Below are positions 33,245 through 44,535 of a stretch of DNA of 64,000 bases, piece after piece. The notes under the pieces were generated by a model that saw only the letters and a list, made by a program, of their open reading frames with translations, was not told the DNA's origin and did no database searches. Both the position numbers and the translations under genes were made by a program. The DNA is taken from contig CAJHNH020001120.1 in NCBI GenBank assembly GCA_905116865.2, forward strand, positions 82,501-146,500, read 5' to 3'. The DNA is from Candidula unifasciata (lineage: Eukaryota > Mollusca > Gastropoda > Stylommatophora > Geomitridae). Within the stretch, counting starts at the first letter, position 1, and the number at the start of each line of letters is the position of its first letter.

Positions 33245-33386
33245 CTGGGCAAATCAGTGAACTGGAGCCCCTCACAGGAATGAATTGTAAATGGCCGATA
33301 ATATTAAACGTATACACAGATTAGCATGGGCCCATAACGCTTATGTGGCTTCGGGGCACGTGGGCCCCTGCGTTAAGACAGCCCTG
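33245..33386. mobile_element. Candidate small DNA transposon (MITE), 142 bp
   Basis: A 7-bp direct repeat CCTCTAA lies exactly outside (33238-33244 and 33387-33393), and the ends CTGGGC and CAGGGC (inverted) match in five of six positions. The right end, GCGTTAAGACAGCCCTG preceded by GTGGGCCCC, is typical of abundant hAT-like MITE ends. A 7- rather than 8-bp repeat weakens the call. A related right end lies at about 52090-52140. Confidence 0.45.
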
Positions 33387-33624
33387 CCTCTAATCTCTAA
33401 CCGTGTACAGAGATTACATTTTAAAGTATTTTCTCGTATTGTTCAGTGAATTTCAAACATATATATTTACAATTCTTCACATTAAATAATAATAAATATT
33501 TGTATTTGCATCATAATTATGGCTTAAGTAGCATACAGATATAATATATATGGGGAAATATTAAATTTATAAACAAACACAAAAAAATGTAAGCGTCTAC
33601 AGATTAATGATTAGCGATTAGAAA

Positions 33625-33905
33625 GGATTATCATCACAGCACTCCAGACAGATCTATAGGTGCTCCGATCTCCCCCTTTAAAGCTCCACAAGTGTAAAAC
33701 GACTGATGACGCCTGTTCTGTGTTGGTTAATGAAACGACTTGTCCTCTTAGTGAAATGTTCATTTCTTGCAGCTCCAGGCTGCACCCCCATGTCCATCAG
33801 TCTAGGCAGGGTTACGGAGTCACGTCCTTTGGCGTGCTCTTCTACTGTAAGTGCAGGGCATGGCATTGTTAATATCACTTCCGTCCAGTGCGTCTACAGA
33901 CGTAG
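33625..33905 (-). pseudogene. RNase H-type retrotransposon tail, family 2
   Basis: The minus-strand frame gives EEHAKGRDSVTLPRLMDMGV, then QPGAARN and RFINQHRTGVISRFTLVEL, aligning with the copy at 19800-20150. Further on the frame shifts and the CPEC end is lost to decay (GAPIDLSGVL). The RNase H motif itself is not preserved. Confidence 0.75.
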
Positions 33906-35198
33906 ATCCTAAAGCCCTGTTGCACATTTTCTAGGGGTCTGTATCTCTCCTCTCCATAAAAAAAAAAGTTTACGGGACTCCAAGGGGCCTGAACTCTTAG
34001 ATTCCGTCGCCCTTGTAATGATAACTTAATTTTCCGTATTTATCCCTGCTTTTTTCGGAGCACTTTTGAGTGTAGTTGAGGTTATACAGGTGGAGGGTTT
34101 GGAGAAGGGGGTAGACTGGGTAAACTGTATCGTACTGAAAAGTGGGCGGTACGCCAAATCAGTTTGTTAGTCAATGAAATAGATTTTATGATATACACTT
34201 TATAGTTTACACTCTGTGCTTTAGACTTTATGGTAGACATTTTGTGGCATACATTTTGTGATTTAGACTTTATAGTATACATTTTGTGGTAGGCCCTATC
34301 GCAAACTCCCGCTACCTGGCATTCAAATTGGTGGATAAAAGAGCGCGTAAACATGGCAGACGCAACTGAGCCGGCAGGAATCATGAAATATAATCCGGGA
34401 ACAGAAAGGTTAAAAAAGCGGGGGAAAGTGAGACTTGCCGCCTTGCCAGATATTTGCTTTGTTTTTGTTATTTGAAAGTTTATAGTGGGCGGAATTCTCG
34501 CCAGATTCTGACCAAAAATAGATATGAGTTCTGACAAGTCTATCTTGTCGTTTTTTCGGGTGAGATAATGTTTTGTTTCCTCTTCAAAGTGCAGATTTCT
34601 GTGCGTGTTTTAAAAAAAAAAAACATGTAAACTACATTACCAGTGTATGGGAAGAGATCAATTTAAAATGCATCAATCTAGTTTTAGGGGTCTGTATGTC
34701 TCTCTTCCTCTCTATTTGCCTGCCTGTCTGCGTGTATGTTTTTCTCTCAATCTCTATCTGACGTGCTGTCTGTCTACGTGAATGCCTGTAATACATGACT
34801 GTCCGTCTATCTATATACATATCTCTCAATCTATGTCTGTTGTTCCGTCTAAAGGTGTTATTGCACTGTTTCTCTGCCCACCCACCCGTTCGTCTATCCT
34901 TCTATTTATGTCTCCTTTCATCTACCTGTATGTCTGTCTATCTCAAATGTCACCAATCTTTATTTTTCAGGTCGTGCCCCTCTAGGCCCCAGACTAAACA
35001 AAATTTGATTGACAAGAGAAGGAGAATAGATTCCAAAACAAGTGAAGCAGCAAATATGGAGTTACGTTTTGCTGAGAATGTGTTTTTAATCTGTATTAAA
35101 ATCCGAGTGCTATCATATTAATTAGATCTTTAATGATAGATGTACTAACTCCTTATTAAAACGAAACTGTTTTTGTAGTTTTCTTTTATTAAATAGTT

Positions 35199-35200
<2 letters not shown>
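33906..35200. other. Unassigned sequence, about 1.3 kb
   Basis: Imperfect repetition of TTTATAGTATACATTTTGTG-like words at 34180-34290 gives a 151-residue frame with no domain. TCTGTCTATCT-type pyrimidine repeats at 34690-34950. No gene supported. Confidence 0.45.

Positions 35201-35276
<76 letters not shown>
35201..35276. repeat. TA dinucleotide array
   Basis: Pure TA apart from one TTTA break; it abuts the truncated 5' end of an RT fragment. Confidence 0.97.
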
Positions 35277-35277
<1 letters not shown>

Positions 35278-35284
35278 CAACATG

Positions 35285-36088
35285 AACTAATTACTCTTTG
35301 CTGATGACCAGGCCTTGATTGCAGATACAGCCATGAATTTGCAACAGCATCTCACATCTATGAATAAAAAATGTAAATTAACTAAATATGAGAATCAACT
35401 TCGAAAAGACAAAAGTCATGTCAATAGGAAGAAAGAAGCAGGATTGAAACATAGAATTAGAGTTTATATTAAACAGGCATCTGAGTTTAAATATCATGGA
35501 ACAACATTCACTGAAAATTGGTAAAACTGGACAAAGAAATTGACATCCGATGCAGTAAAGCTGGCCAAGTATTAGGACAGGTAGCATTCCCCTCTTACAG
35601 CATAAAGCGATCCCAATGAGCACAAAGAAATCGTCTCATGCAAAACATATTCATTCCTACTATATGCTAACAGTGCCAGACGTGGTCATTCACAACAAAA
35701 CATAAAAGAAAATTAGTAACCATGGAAATGAGCTGTCTGAGAAAGACTGTAGGAGCGACCAGAAGAGATAAAATCTAGAATGAGGTCATACGAGATAAAC
35801 TCGGTACAAAACCAATTCTAAATTACATAACATAGACAGCAAATCAAATGCTTTGCCCACTTGGAAAAATGCCTTCTGATGCTATACCATACAAGGCATA
35901 TAACAAAATAGGAGAGGGGCATAGAGCAAGAGGTAGACCAAGAACAAGATGGAAAGATAGCATCATAGAAACTCTACAACACCACGATGTGTCTATGGTC
36001 GAAGCAGACAGAAGAGCACTAATGAGGGCCGTTTATCTGCCTCGACACCCGAAGCGGTAAAAGAGGACGTAAAGAAGAAGAAGATGTT
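35285..36088 (+). pseudogene. RT fragment, GTEPILDYI family, decayed
   Basis: The first frame reads LLFADDQALIADTAMNLQQH, including the FADD catalytic motif of the RT palm, then QASEFKYHGTTFTEN. After stops and shifts come KMPSDAIPYKAYNKIGEGHR and ARGRPRTRWKDSIIETLQHH with VYLPRHPKR. The 5' end is cut by the TA array just before FADD. The 3' end GGTAAAAGAGGACGTAAAGA passes into a short GAA run. It is more diverged than the copies at 39958 and 58943. Confidence 0.85.
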
Positions 36089-36312
36089 TTATTTCAAAAT
36101 AAATTGGAGCAAAATATAACAGATTATTACAAGTACAAAAGCAATCACTTTCAATCATTGCTAAACCCCCCCCCCCCGAAACATCACTGTGCTCTTCCCC
36201 CCCCCCCCCCCTCCTGTGCCCCCAACCCCCCCCCCCCGAAACCTCACTGTGCTCTCCCCACCCCCCCCCACCCCAACCTAGGGAGGCACAACCTCCAGGT
36301 TTGAGACTACTG
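36088..36312. mobile_element. Possible hAT-like right end with C runs
   Basis: The right edge CAGGTTTGAGACTACTG inverts to CAGTAGTCTCAAACCTG, a hAT-like terminus. Long C runs (36167-36178, 36199-36212, 36226-36237) fill the interior. No left terminus was found. Confidence 0.3.
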
Positions 36313-36718
36313 GTCTATCGAATGTGGCTACCTTGATTCTAAGGTATCGTGTGTCACATTTTGCCAGACCGGTGTTAGGACTCTCGGATGCTAAGAAATG
36401 AGCTTTCTCAGTTATGAGCCTCACACAAAAAGGTAAACGAAATTACATCTTGTGTTTTTCTTCAGCATTCCGAGCCCTTGAAGTTCATGACTGCAGCTTG
36501 AACCTACCTCCATTTATATGTCTCTTTCCACTTGATGGCTTCAAATGTTTGTAGATCTTCTTCTTAAAATCCACACACACCGTGTGACGTTGGTTGTCAT
36601 GTCTATCCACAACCTTCTGTCTCGTGCACTTCAAATAAGTTCTGACCTTGAAGTTGTCCATGGTCCATCTTCTGTAATGTAAACTCCACAACCTCTCTGT
36701 CTCCCTCTGTGCACTCTC
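36313..36718. other. Unassigned sequence
   Basis: No gene supported. Confidence 0.4.
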
Positions 36719-37632
36719 AACCGTCACGATTGCTCCAGTTTTCCCCTCCAACCATGTCACCGTCACGATTGCTCCAGTTTTCCCCTCCAACTATCTATTT
36801 TACCGTCACGATTGCTCCAGTTTTCCCCTCCAACTATCTATTTCACCGTCACGATTGCTCCAGTTTTCCCCTCTAACTATCTATTTCACCGTCACGATTG
36901 CTCCAGTTTTCCCCTCCAACTATCTATTTCCCCGTCACGATTGCTCCAGTTTTCCCCTCCAAATATCTATTTCCCCGTCACGATTGCTCCAGTTTTCCCC
37001 TCCAACTATCTATTTCACCGTCACGATTGCTCCAGTTTTCCCCTCCAACCATGTCACCGTCACGATTGCTCCAGTTTTCCCCTCCAACCATGTCACCGTC
37101 ACGATTGCTCCAGTTTTCCCCTCCAACTATCTATTTCACCGTCACGATTGCTCCAGTTTTCCCCTCCAACCATGTCACCGTCACGATTGCTCCAGTTTTC
37201 CCCTCCAACTATCTATTTTACCGTCACGATTGCTCCAGTTTTCCCCTCCAACTATCTATTTCACCGTCACGATTGCTCCAGTTTTCCCCTCCAACTATCT
37301 ATTTCACCGTCACGATTGCTCCAGTTTTCCCCTCCAACTATCTATTTCCCCGTCACGATTGCTCCAGTTTTCCCCTCCAACTATCTATTTCACCGTCACG
37401 ATTGCTCCAGTTTTCCCCTCCAACTATCTATTTCCCCGTCACGATTGCTCCAGTTTTCCCCTCCAAATATCTATTTCCCAGTCACGATTGCTCCAGTTTT
37501 CCCCTCCAACTATCTATTTCACCGTCACGATTGCTCCAGTTTTCCCCTCCAACTATCTATGTCACCGTCACGATTGCTCCAGTTTTCCCCTCCAAATATC
37601 TATTTCACCGTCATGATTGCTCCAGTTTTCCC
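36719..37632. repeat. Minisatellite, 43-bp unit with 39-bp variant, about 21 copies
   Basis: The unit is CCGTCACGATTGCTCCAGTT then TTCCCCTCCAACTATCTATT and TCA. A shorter variant has CAACCATGTCA in place of CAACTATCTATTTCA. Sequence identity between units is very high, implying recent expansion or homogenisation. Open frames up to 304 residues in all three forward frames are artefacts of the stop-free unit. Confidence 0.96.
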
Positions 37633-37837
37633 GTTTTCACGACATATCTTAAAGAATTTAGATTCTCCTTCTGATCTAGGTCATCAGTTCTATAAAATCA
37701 CATGTCCACCGTTTTCACAACAATAGAAATTGAGCAACAAATCATGAAGGGCCGTCATCGTAATTTCAGACAACGAAAGAGCCTGGCATTATCAGATCAA
37801 GTTTGCAGATCTTCCTGTCTATGATCCTTTCATGAAA

Positions 37838-37840
<3 letters not shown>

Positions 37841-37935
<95 letters not shown>

Positions 37936-37940
37936 TGTGT
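37841..37940. repeat. CT then GT dinucleotide arrays
   Basis: CT to 37918 changes directly into GT. Confidence 0.96.
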
Positions 37941-38032
37941 ACTCACAGTCGACTCTTTTGTGAACGCAGGTTTTGTTTCTGTTCTCTGCCATTTTGTCCA
38001 TATGCGAGTGAGCGACGTTCACCCCAACAGGA

Positions 38033-38195
38033 TCGCACCATGAGCGATAAACACCCGGTGATACAAAGTGCCACCATTTGGATGCGAATCGCCTGTGTAA
38101 AGTCCCATAAACTCCGTTCAACTGTTAGTTTATATCAGGGCCCCCGACTACATCCGGGGTGGGGTTTTAAAATAACAAACCAAAAATAAATTGTG
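38033..38195 (+). mobile_element. Dispersed ~165-bp repeat, copy 5
   Basis: GAGCGATAAACACCCGGTGA, ACAAAGTGCCACCATTTGGA and GGGGTTTTAAAATAACAAAC; this copy shows the A-rich AATAACAAACCAAAAAT tail most clearly. Confidence 0.75.
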
Positions 38196-38484
38196 TCTTA
38201 CGTTGGGTGCGTGTGTTATACTTTCTCCACATGCCCCAGCCGTTCCGATGTATCATCCCTCACGATTGTGGATATGTGTATGGATATACATGTAAAGTAT
38301 GGATTAACTAGGAATGAGGTTAATCGAGTATATTGACTGGTGCATTTCTAACGGTAAAAACTTATTACATTCCTTTCACATGAGTGGGTACTTTTGGCTT
38401 GTGGCAATCTGACATACTGGGGGTGTTTTTGCAGCAGCAAGAATATTTCAGTAGTCTGTTTGTTTTCATATTCTTCTTCTTAGG

Positions 38485-38630
38485 AGCCGCGTTAGCGCAG
38501 TCGATAGGAGACTCGCTTTCAAATCCAGCTGCGACTCGCTGCAGACCACGGCCTGTGTTTGAAACCGGGCGATTCCCGGGGTTCACCCGGCCTCTACGTA
38601 ATGGGTACCAGAGTTAACACTCTGGGGTAA
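38485..38630 (+). mobile_element. tRNA-derived SINE
   Basis: A box TAGCGCAGTCGATAGGAG at 38493-38510 and B box GTTTGAAACC at 38557-38566, followed by a GTAATGGGTACCAGAGTTAA body block. Confidence 0.72.
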
Positions 38631-39350
38631 ATGGAGGAATTTCGTTGTAGCTACGGAGTTGCGTGCGGACGGCGACACAGGCAGACAGTTTCTTATCAGC
38701 TGTCCGCACTGGTGGCAAAGCACTTATGGTTTATAACCGTGTGCAATGACGCTGGTTCACATCTCCCGACTTTACCTTTCTTATTCTTTCTTTTTCTTGT
38801 GTCCAGCTGGTTCTTGTGTAAAACTTCACAGAGAGTTAGGCATAGTTTACTGTCTTTTGCTATTTTATGTGGTTCTTGTAACGTTTTTCGCCCCAGACAC
38901 ACGGTGATTGGCCTTTCATTCATGCTCGTTGATCTTCCAAAAAGACTCTCTTTACTGGGCACACAAAGCTATACATATATTTTTGTTGACCAAACTGCAC
39001 TCAGTGGCTGATGTCCACAGTCTCACACTGACCGCCTTTACTTCACAGGAAATTACATGGCATCCTAAATTCGAAGGCGGGAAAGAAAGAGACATTACAG
39101 CAAGAACTGCAACAAAATGGGATACAGTAAAATTTAGTTAACGCGAAATTCCAGGGAACGACAGTCTAGTTCGTGTTAAAAAATCATGCTGATCGGGAAT
39201 TTATGACAATAATACATGGCTGGTGGGATCAATATATTGTTCATGTTAATCCAGTGTTCTTCTTAAACGAGTTTGTGTTAAACAGGTTTTACTGGCTTGA
39301 TCAAGTGAGCATTTAATAGTTATCACTCTCACCATCATAATCATCACCAC
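38631..39350. other. Unassigned sequence
   Basis: A 126-residue forward frame (38631-39011) has no recognisable domain or repeat and begins at the SINE edge; I do not call it a gene. Confidence 0.45.
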
Positions 39351-39360
39351 CATGGTCACC

Positions 39361-39778
39361 TTCTTCTTCTTTTTCTTCTTCTTCTTCTTCTTCTTCTTCT
39401 TCTTCTTCTTCTTCTTCTTCTTCTTCTTCTTCTTCTTCATCTTCCTCTTCCTCTTCCTCTTCCTCTTCCTCTTCCTCTTCTTCTCTTCTTCTTCTTCTTC
39501 TTCTTCTTCTTCTTCTTCTTCTTCTTCTTCTTCTTCTTCTTCTTCTTCTTCTTCTTCTTCTTTTTTCTTTTTTTTCTTCTTCTTCTTCTTCTTCTTCTTC
39601 TTCTTCTTCTTCTTCTTCTTCTTCTTCTTCTTCTTCTTCTTCTTCTTCTTTCTTCTTCTTCTTCTTCTTCTTCTTCTTCTTCTTCTTCTTCTTCTCTTCT
39701 TCTTCTTCTCTCTTCTTCTTCTTCTTTCTTCTTCTTCTTCTCTCTTCTGCTTCTTCTTCTTCTTCTTCTTCTTCTTCA
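39361..39778. repeat. TTC/GAA array, about 420 bp
   Basis: TTC units with CTCTTC hexamer runs (39445-39480) and poly-T breaks. On the minus strand the sequence just before the GAA run, GGAGAATACCGGGAAATGAA, is a possible diverged SINE-like 3' end. Open frames of 164-191 residues are artefacts. Confidence 0.95.
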
Positions 39779-39957
39779 TTTCCCGGTATTCTCCACTTCC
39801 TCCTCATTCCTTCTCTTTTTCCGCCTCACCTCCTCCTCGTGCGTCTCTTCCTCCTCCCTATCTTTCTCCCCCTCCATCTCCTCCTCCATCTCCTCCTCTA
39901 TCTTCTCCTCCTCCATCTCGTCCTTAATCACCCATGTCACTTATTCATCTACTGAAT

Positions 39958-41082
39958 TGTTCTTCTTCTTCTTCTTCTTCTTCTTCTTCTTCTTCTTCTT
40001 CTTCTTCTTCTTCACTTCCTCTTTTACCGCTGTGGGTGTCGAGGTAGATATAAGGTTCTGTTTCTGGCTCTTCTGGCCGCCTCGACCATAGGCACATCGT
40101 GCTGTTGTAGAGTTTCTCTGATGTTATCCTTTCATCTTGTTCTTGGTCTACCCCGTGCTCTACGTCCTTCTTTTCTTTCCATGTATGCTTTGTATGGTAT
40201 GGTGTCACAAGGCATTCTCTCTAAGTGGGCAAACCATTTCACTTGCTGTCTTTGTATGTAATCCAGAATTGGTTCTGTGCCGACTTGTTCTCCCATGATC
40301 TCATTCCTAATCTTATCTCTTATGGTCACTCGTACAGCCCTTCTCAGGCATCTCATTTCCGTGGTTACTAATTTTCTTTTATGGTTTGTTGTGAGTGACC
40401 ATGTCTGGCACTGGTAGCACAGAGTTGGAATAAATATGCTTTGAATAAGATGTCTCTTTGTGCTGATTGGGATTGTCTTATGCTGTAAGAGAGGGACTAG
40501 CTGTCCCAATACTTGGTTTGCTTTACTGCATCTAATGTTAATTTCTTTATCCAATTTCCCATCTTCGGTAAATGTAGTTCCCAGATATTTAAACTCAGAT
40601 GCCTGTTTAATGCCTTTGTAATCTATTGCTATGTTTAGATCTGTCTTCTTTTTTCCTATTGACATTACTTCTGTCTTTTCAGTGTTGATTCTCATATTAT
40701 TTGTTTTACATTCTTCATTCATGGATGTTAGATGTTGTTGCAATTTCATGGCTGTATCTGCTATCAAGGCCTGGTCATCTGCAAAGAGTAATTCGTTGAT
40801 CTTACTAAGATCTTCATTCATGGGCTTGGCATTCTTGCATATACTGTCGATGTAGGTGATAAACAGCAGTGGTGATAAGACACACCCTTGTCTTACTCCC
40901 AGATGTACTCGTAGTCCCTTAACATTGCCATGGTCAGATACCGTTTGATCAGTCCGTTTATATCTCATTAAGATTTCTGTAGCGGTAACTGAATTGTTGC
41001 CATTGCAAAATAGCATATTTGACAGTTTCGCATTTATTTTCACATATAAACTAATATTGTGAATGTTAACAGATGCATTCAC
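39958..41082 (-). pseudogene. RT fragment, GTEPILDYI family; best copy in the window
   Basis: A single minus-strand frame of 316 residues (41082 to 40132) covers RT motifs GVRQGCVLSP (residues 62-71), the FADD catalytic motif (100-103), NTEKTEVMS, EFKYLGTTF, CYQCQTW, CLRRAV, GTEPILDYIQRQQVKWFAHL and GRRARGRPRTR. A TGG-to-TGA change then stops it, and DNIRETLQQHD-like sequence continues. The 5' end is truncated at about 41090, before the fingers and endonuclease domains. The 3' end runs AGCGGTAAAAGAGGAAGTGA into GAA units (TTC at 39961-40012). The RTE-like placement is inferred from the motif order. Confidence 0.9.
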
Positions 41083-41099
41083 CCTGACTTTCTAACATA

Positions 41100-41810
41100 T
41101 GAACGAATATTGTGAATATTCACACTGCCAGACCGCCTCCCGCTAACCACAAATGTGATATCACCACATGTCAGAAAATCAAAACAAGCACTGGAAAGTT
41201 CTTCGACAACTTTTTCTCAAACAATTTCGTCTCCCAAAAATTTAAAACCCACGGAACAAATTTTATTTCGAGAGAAGATAGACGCGTTAACCGAGCGGGG
41301 GAAATCGTAGGAGTCCCCAGGCAAGCCTTGAGAAGACAGTACGGTTAGAAAGCTCTTTACACGTGTTTGGCACGCGAGCAGATGAGTGGTGAGTGTACAT
41401 GAACTGGGCCAGCCCGTGCGGAGGCGGTGGGAATGTTTGGCTGCCGAGGGTGGAAATAATTGAAGAATGTAGCTGGATGTACAACAGAATCTACAGGCAA
41501 GGCTTTGGCAGCAGTGGGAGAGGTCAGGTGTGAACATCCTCCGTCAGGCACAAATAAACAGGTAGCTAGGATCTGAAGTCCAGAACTGAAGTCATACATT
41601 TAGCCGTCTTAACCGAACTGTCAGATTTAGCTGCGGGTCAGGAGAGAAAGTTTAACACTTGTTTCGAGTTTCATCTTGGGATTTGGTCTTGGAATTTTGT
41701 GACGTGTCTTCCAGGAGCTGTCAGGAGTTTGTGGATGTTGTGTGTGTTTTCTGAGTAGAGGCAGTTGTCCCTGGGAACTGAGGCGATTTGGGATTGTTCG
41801 AATCAACAGG
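41100..41810 (+). promoter_or_regulatory. Possible promoter and non-coding first exon with splice donor
   Basis: This stretch is unusually free of repeats. It ends in CAACAG|GTAAGT (intron start 41810), a perfect consensus 5' splice site, followed by T/G-rich intron-like sequence. No conserved coding frame precedes it, so it would be an untranslated exon. This is a single motif and could be chance. Confidence 0.22.
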
Positions 41811-41943
41811 TAAGTTGGTTTTAATTTTGTGCGCTTTCTGCAGGTGATCGTGTTTGTGGTTTTCAGCTGGAGTTGATTTCAATCGTGTGAGTGTGTGTGT
41901 TTTAGGAGTTTATATTTCAGTTGTTTGTTTATTTGTATAGGAG

Positions 41944-41947
<4 letters not shown>

Positions 41948-42023
<76 letters not shown>

Positions 42024-42026
42024 ACA
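41948..42026. repeat. CA dinucleotide array
   Basis: Nearly pure CA over about 80 bp. Confidence 0.97.
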
Positions 42027-42267
42027 CGAAAACGCATAGGAACACATTTCTGTCATAAATTTGATATTACAAATCGCCTCAATCTATGAGTTAAATTCTT
42101 CTAATTGCACACAGGAATGTTTTAGGGTTCAACCAATCAATTGACAGTTCCTCTGCATCTAAATCATCGATAATTTTAAGGTGTACGGGCTTACCCGTCA
42201 ACTAATAAGAATAATTGTTGCTTTAAAATAAACGTCTGTGTGTGAGTGTGTAAAGGGAGAGGAATGT

Positions 42268-42312
42268 CGTGACAGAGAAAGAGAGAGAGAGAGAAAGGGA
42301 GAGAGAGGGAGA

Positions 42313-42393
<81 letters not shown>

Positions 42394-42427
42394 GGGGAGA
42401 GAGAGATAGAGAGAGAGAGAGAAAGAA

Positions 42428-42493
<66 letters not shown>
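42268..42493. repeat. GA array with AAAG and GGGA interruptions
   Basis: GA repeat over about 225 bp; the interruptions recur at roughly 12-20-bp spacing. Confidence 0.95.
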
Positions 42494-42495
<2 letters not shown>

Positions 42496-42689
42496 GCTAT
42501 AGAATGGAGAGAGAAAATACATTTGAGGGAGACAGACACTCTCTGACATATAGATGTGACGATTTACAGATAGGTCCTTTACAGATGGGTGTTACGAGTG
42601 TTACAAGCGTACTGTGAGTCGGCTAATTAGGCCAGGAACCAGCAGTTACTTGACGAACCAGCAGTCTGCATATTCAAAGCTAAAACTGT

Positions 42690-42800
42690 AAAACCCTCGT
42701 GCAGGCAAAAACTCAAGCTCTGGAGCAATACCAAAGTTCAGATGTGGACAAACAACCAGAACTGGTCGCTGAAGTCAACAGTCGGTAAAGACTAAGAAGA
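42690..42800 (+). mobile_element. GAA-tailed SINE-like repeat, diverged
   Basis: GTAAAACCCTCGTGCAGGCA, AATACCAAAGTTCAGATGTG, GACAAACAACCAGAACT and GTCGGTAAAGACTAAGAAGA follow the family order, with only two GAA-like units at the end. Confidence 0.62.
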
Positions 42801-43213
42801 ATAACAATTACATTGGTAACCATCATTATCATTATTTCTTGCTAACACCGCCAACAACACAGTGTTTTAGCACTTGGTTCTCAATTGTTTGACCCCGGAC
42901 ATACATATCAGCACGTTATTGGCTCAAGTCCAGGGAAGGAGGTCGCAGAAAAGCTTCAAACAACAAACTGTACGACCCAACTTTGTAGATCGATTCTGTG
43001 TACAGAACAGGAACAGCCGGCGTGAAGAATGCGTGTATAACGTGTGTAACAGCACACGGTGTCCTTACCCGCGCAGGACCAGGTTACAACAGCCTGCTGT
43101 AGCCGTTACGGGTGCCCTAATTATAACTTCTTTGTAGGTTGAACTGAGCATCTGATTGATCTGTTTATGGTATTATATTTTATAGTAACCCCAAACACAT
43201 AAAGAGGGAAAGG
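42801..43213. other. Unassigned sequence
   Basis: No gene supported; a GA array follows at 43214-43275. Confidence 0.45.
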
Positions 43214-43318
43214 CAGAGAGAGAGCGAGAGAGAGAGAAAGCGAGAGAAAGAGAGAGAAAGAGAGAGAGAGAGAGGAAGAGCGAGACGCACAGTGACTGTA
43301 TAATGCGATAACTTATAG

Positions 43319-44256
43319 TGTGCTGGTTGACTGATCTGTGTGTTGCTTGACTGATCTGTGTGTTGGTTGACTGATCTGTGTGTTGGTTGACTGATCTGTG
43401 TGTTGGTAAAAGGATCTTTGTGTTGGTTGACTGATCTGTGTGTTTCTTGACTGATCTGTGTGTTTCTTGACTGATCTGTGTGTTGGTTAACTGATCTGTG
43501 TGTTGGTTGACTGATCTGTGTGTTGGTTGATTGATCCGTGTGTTGGTTGACTGATCTGTGTGTTGGTTGATTGATCCGTGTGTTGGTTGACTGATCTGTG
43601 TGTTGGTTTACTGATCTGTGTGTTGCTTGACTAATCTGTGTGTTGGTTAACTGACCTGTGTGTTGGTTGATTGATCTGTGTGTTGGTTGATTGATCTGTG
43701 TGTTGCTTGACTAATCTGTGTGTTGGTTAACTGATCTGTGTGTTGCTTGACTAATCTGTGTGTTGGTTAACTGATCTGTGTGTTGGTTGATTGATCTGTG
43801 TGTTGGTTGACTGATCTGTGTGTTGCTCGACTAATCTGTGTGTTGGTTGACTGATCTGTGTGTTGGTTGATTGATCTGTGTGTTGGTTGACTGATCTGTG
43901 TGTTGCTTGACTAATCTGTGTGTTGGTTAACTGATTTGTGTGTTGGTTGACTGATCTGTGTGTTGGTTGATTGATCTGTGTGTTGTTTGACTGATATGTG
44001 TGTGGTTTGACTGACATGTGTGTTAATTGACTGATCTGTATGTTATTTGACTGACCTGTGTGTTAATTGACTGATCGGTGTGTTGATTGACTGAACTGTT
44101 TGTTTGTTGACTGATCTGTGTATTGGTTGACTGATCTGTGTGTTGGTTGACTGATATGTGTGTTGGTTGGTTGACTGATAGGTGTGTTGGTTGACTGACC
44201 TGTGTGTTGGTTGGTTGACTGATCTGTGTGTTGGTTGACTGATCTGTGTGTTGGTT
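43319..44256. repeat. Minisatellite, 20-bp unit, about 47 copies
   Basis: The unit is TTGGTTGACTGATCTGTGTG. Variants (TTGCTTGACTAATCTGTGTG, TTGGTTAACTGATC, TTGGTTGATTGATC) recur in blocks between about 43600 and 43980, a higher-order pattern. The last ten or so units are more diverged, some with an extra GGTT. Confidence 0.96.
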
Positions 44257-44535
44257 TATTAAAAACTTGGATGGTCGATTCTCTGCTAGGTTGATAAACT
44301 ATTTGATTTAATGAGCAGTGAAGTATGTAATCTTTACCTGTCTGCTGTTTATATGGAAGTCAGTGAGTTTTAAGTCGGAAATCAATCGCATTGTTAACAT
44401 GGAAAAAAATAGATTTAAAAAAATGGATTTATGTATGAAAATTGACACGGAGACAAACATTCTGCATAAGACACACAAATTCACACACAGCACAGACACA
44501 CATATCATACACACGCACACATTTTCCCCTCACCT

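Noticed and set aside
36812..37726. A 304-residue open frame with a regular repeat
   Set aside because: It is the 43-bp minisatellite read in rotating frames; all three forward frames are open.
38631..39011. A 126-residue hypothetical protein
   Set aside because: It starts at a SINE edge and has no recognisable domain, repeat or splice context.
43319..44256. A CRISPR-like array of regular repeats
   Set aside because: The repeats are contiguous, with no unique spacers, in an animal-type genomic context.
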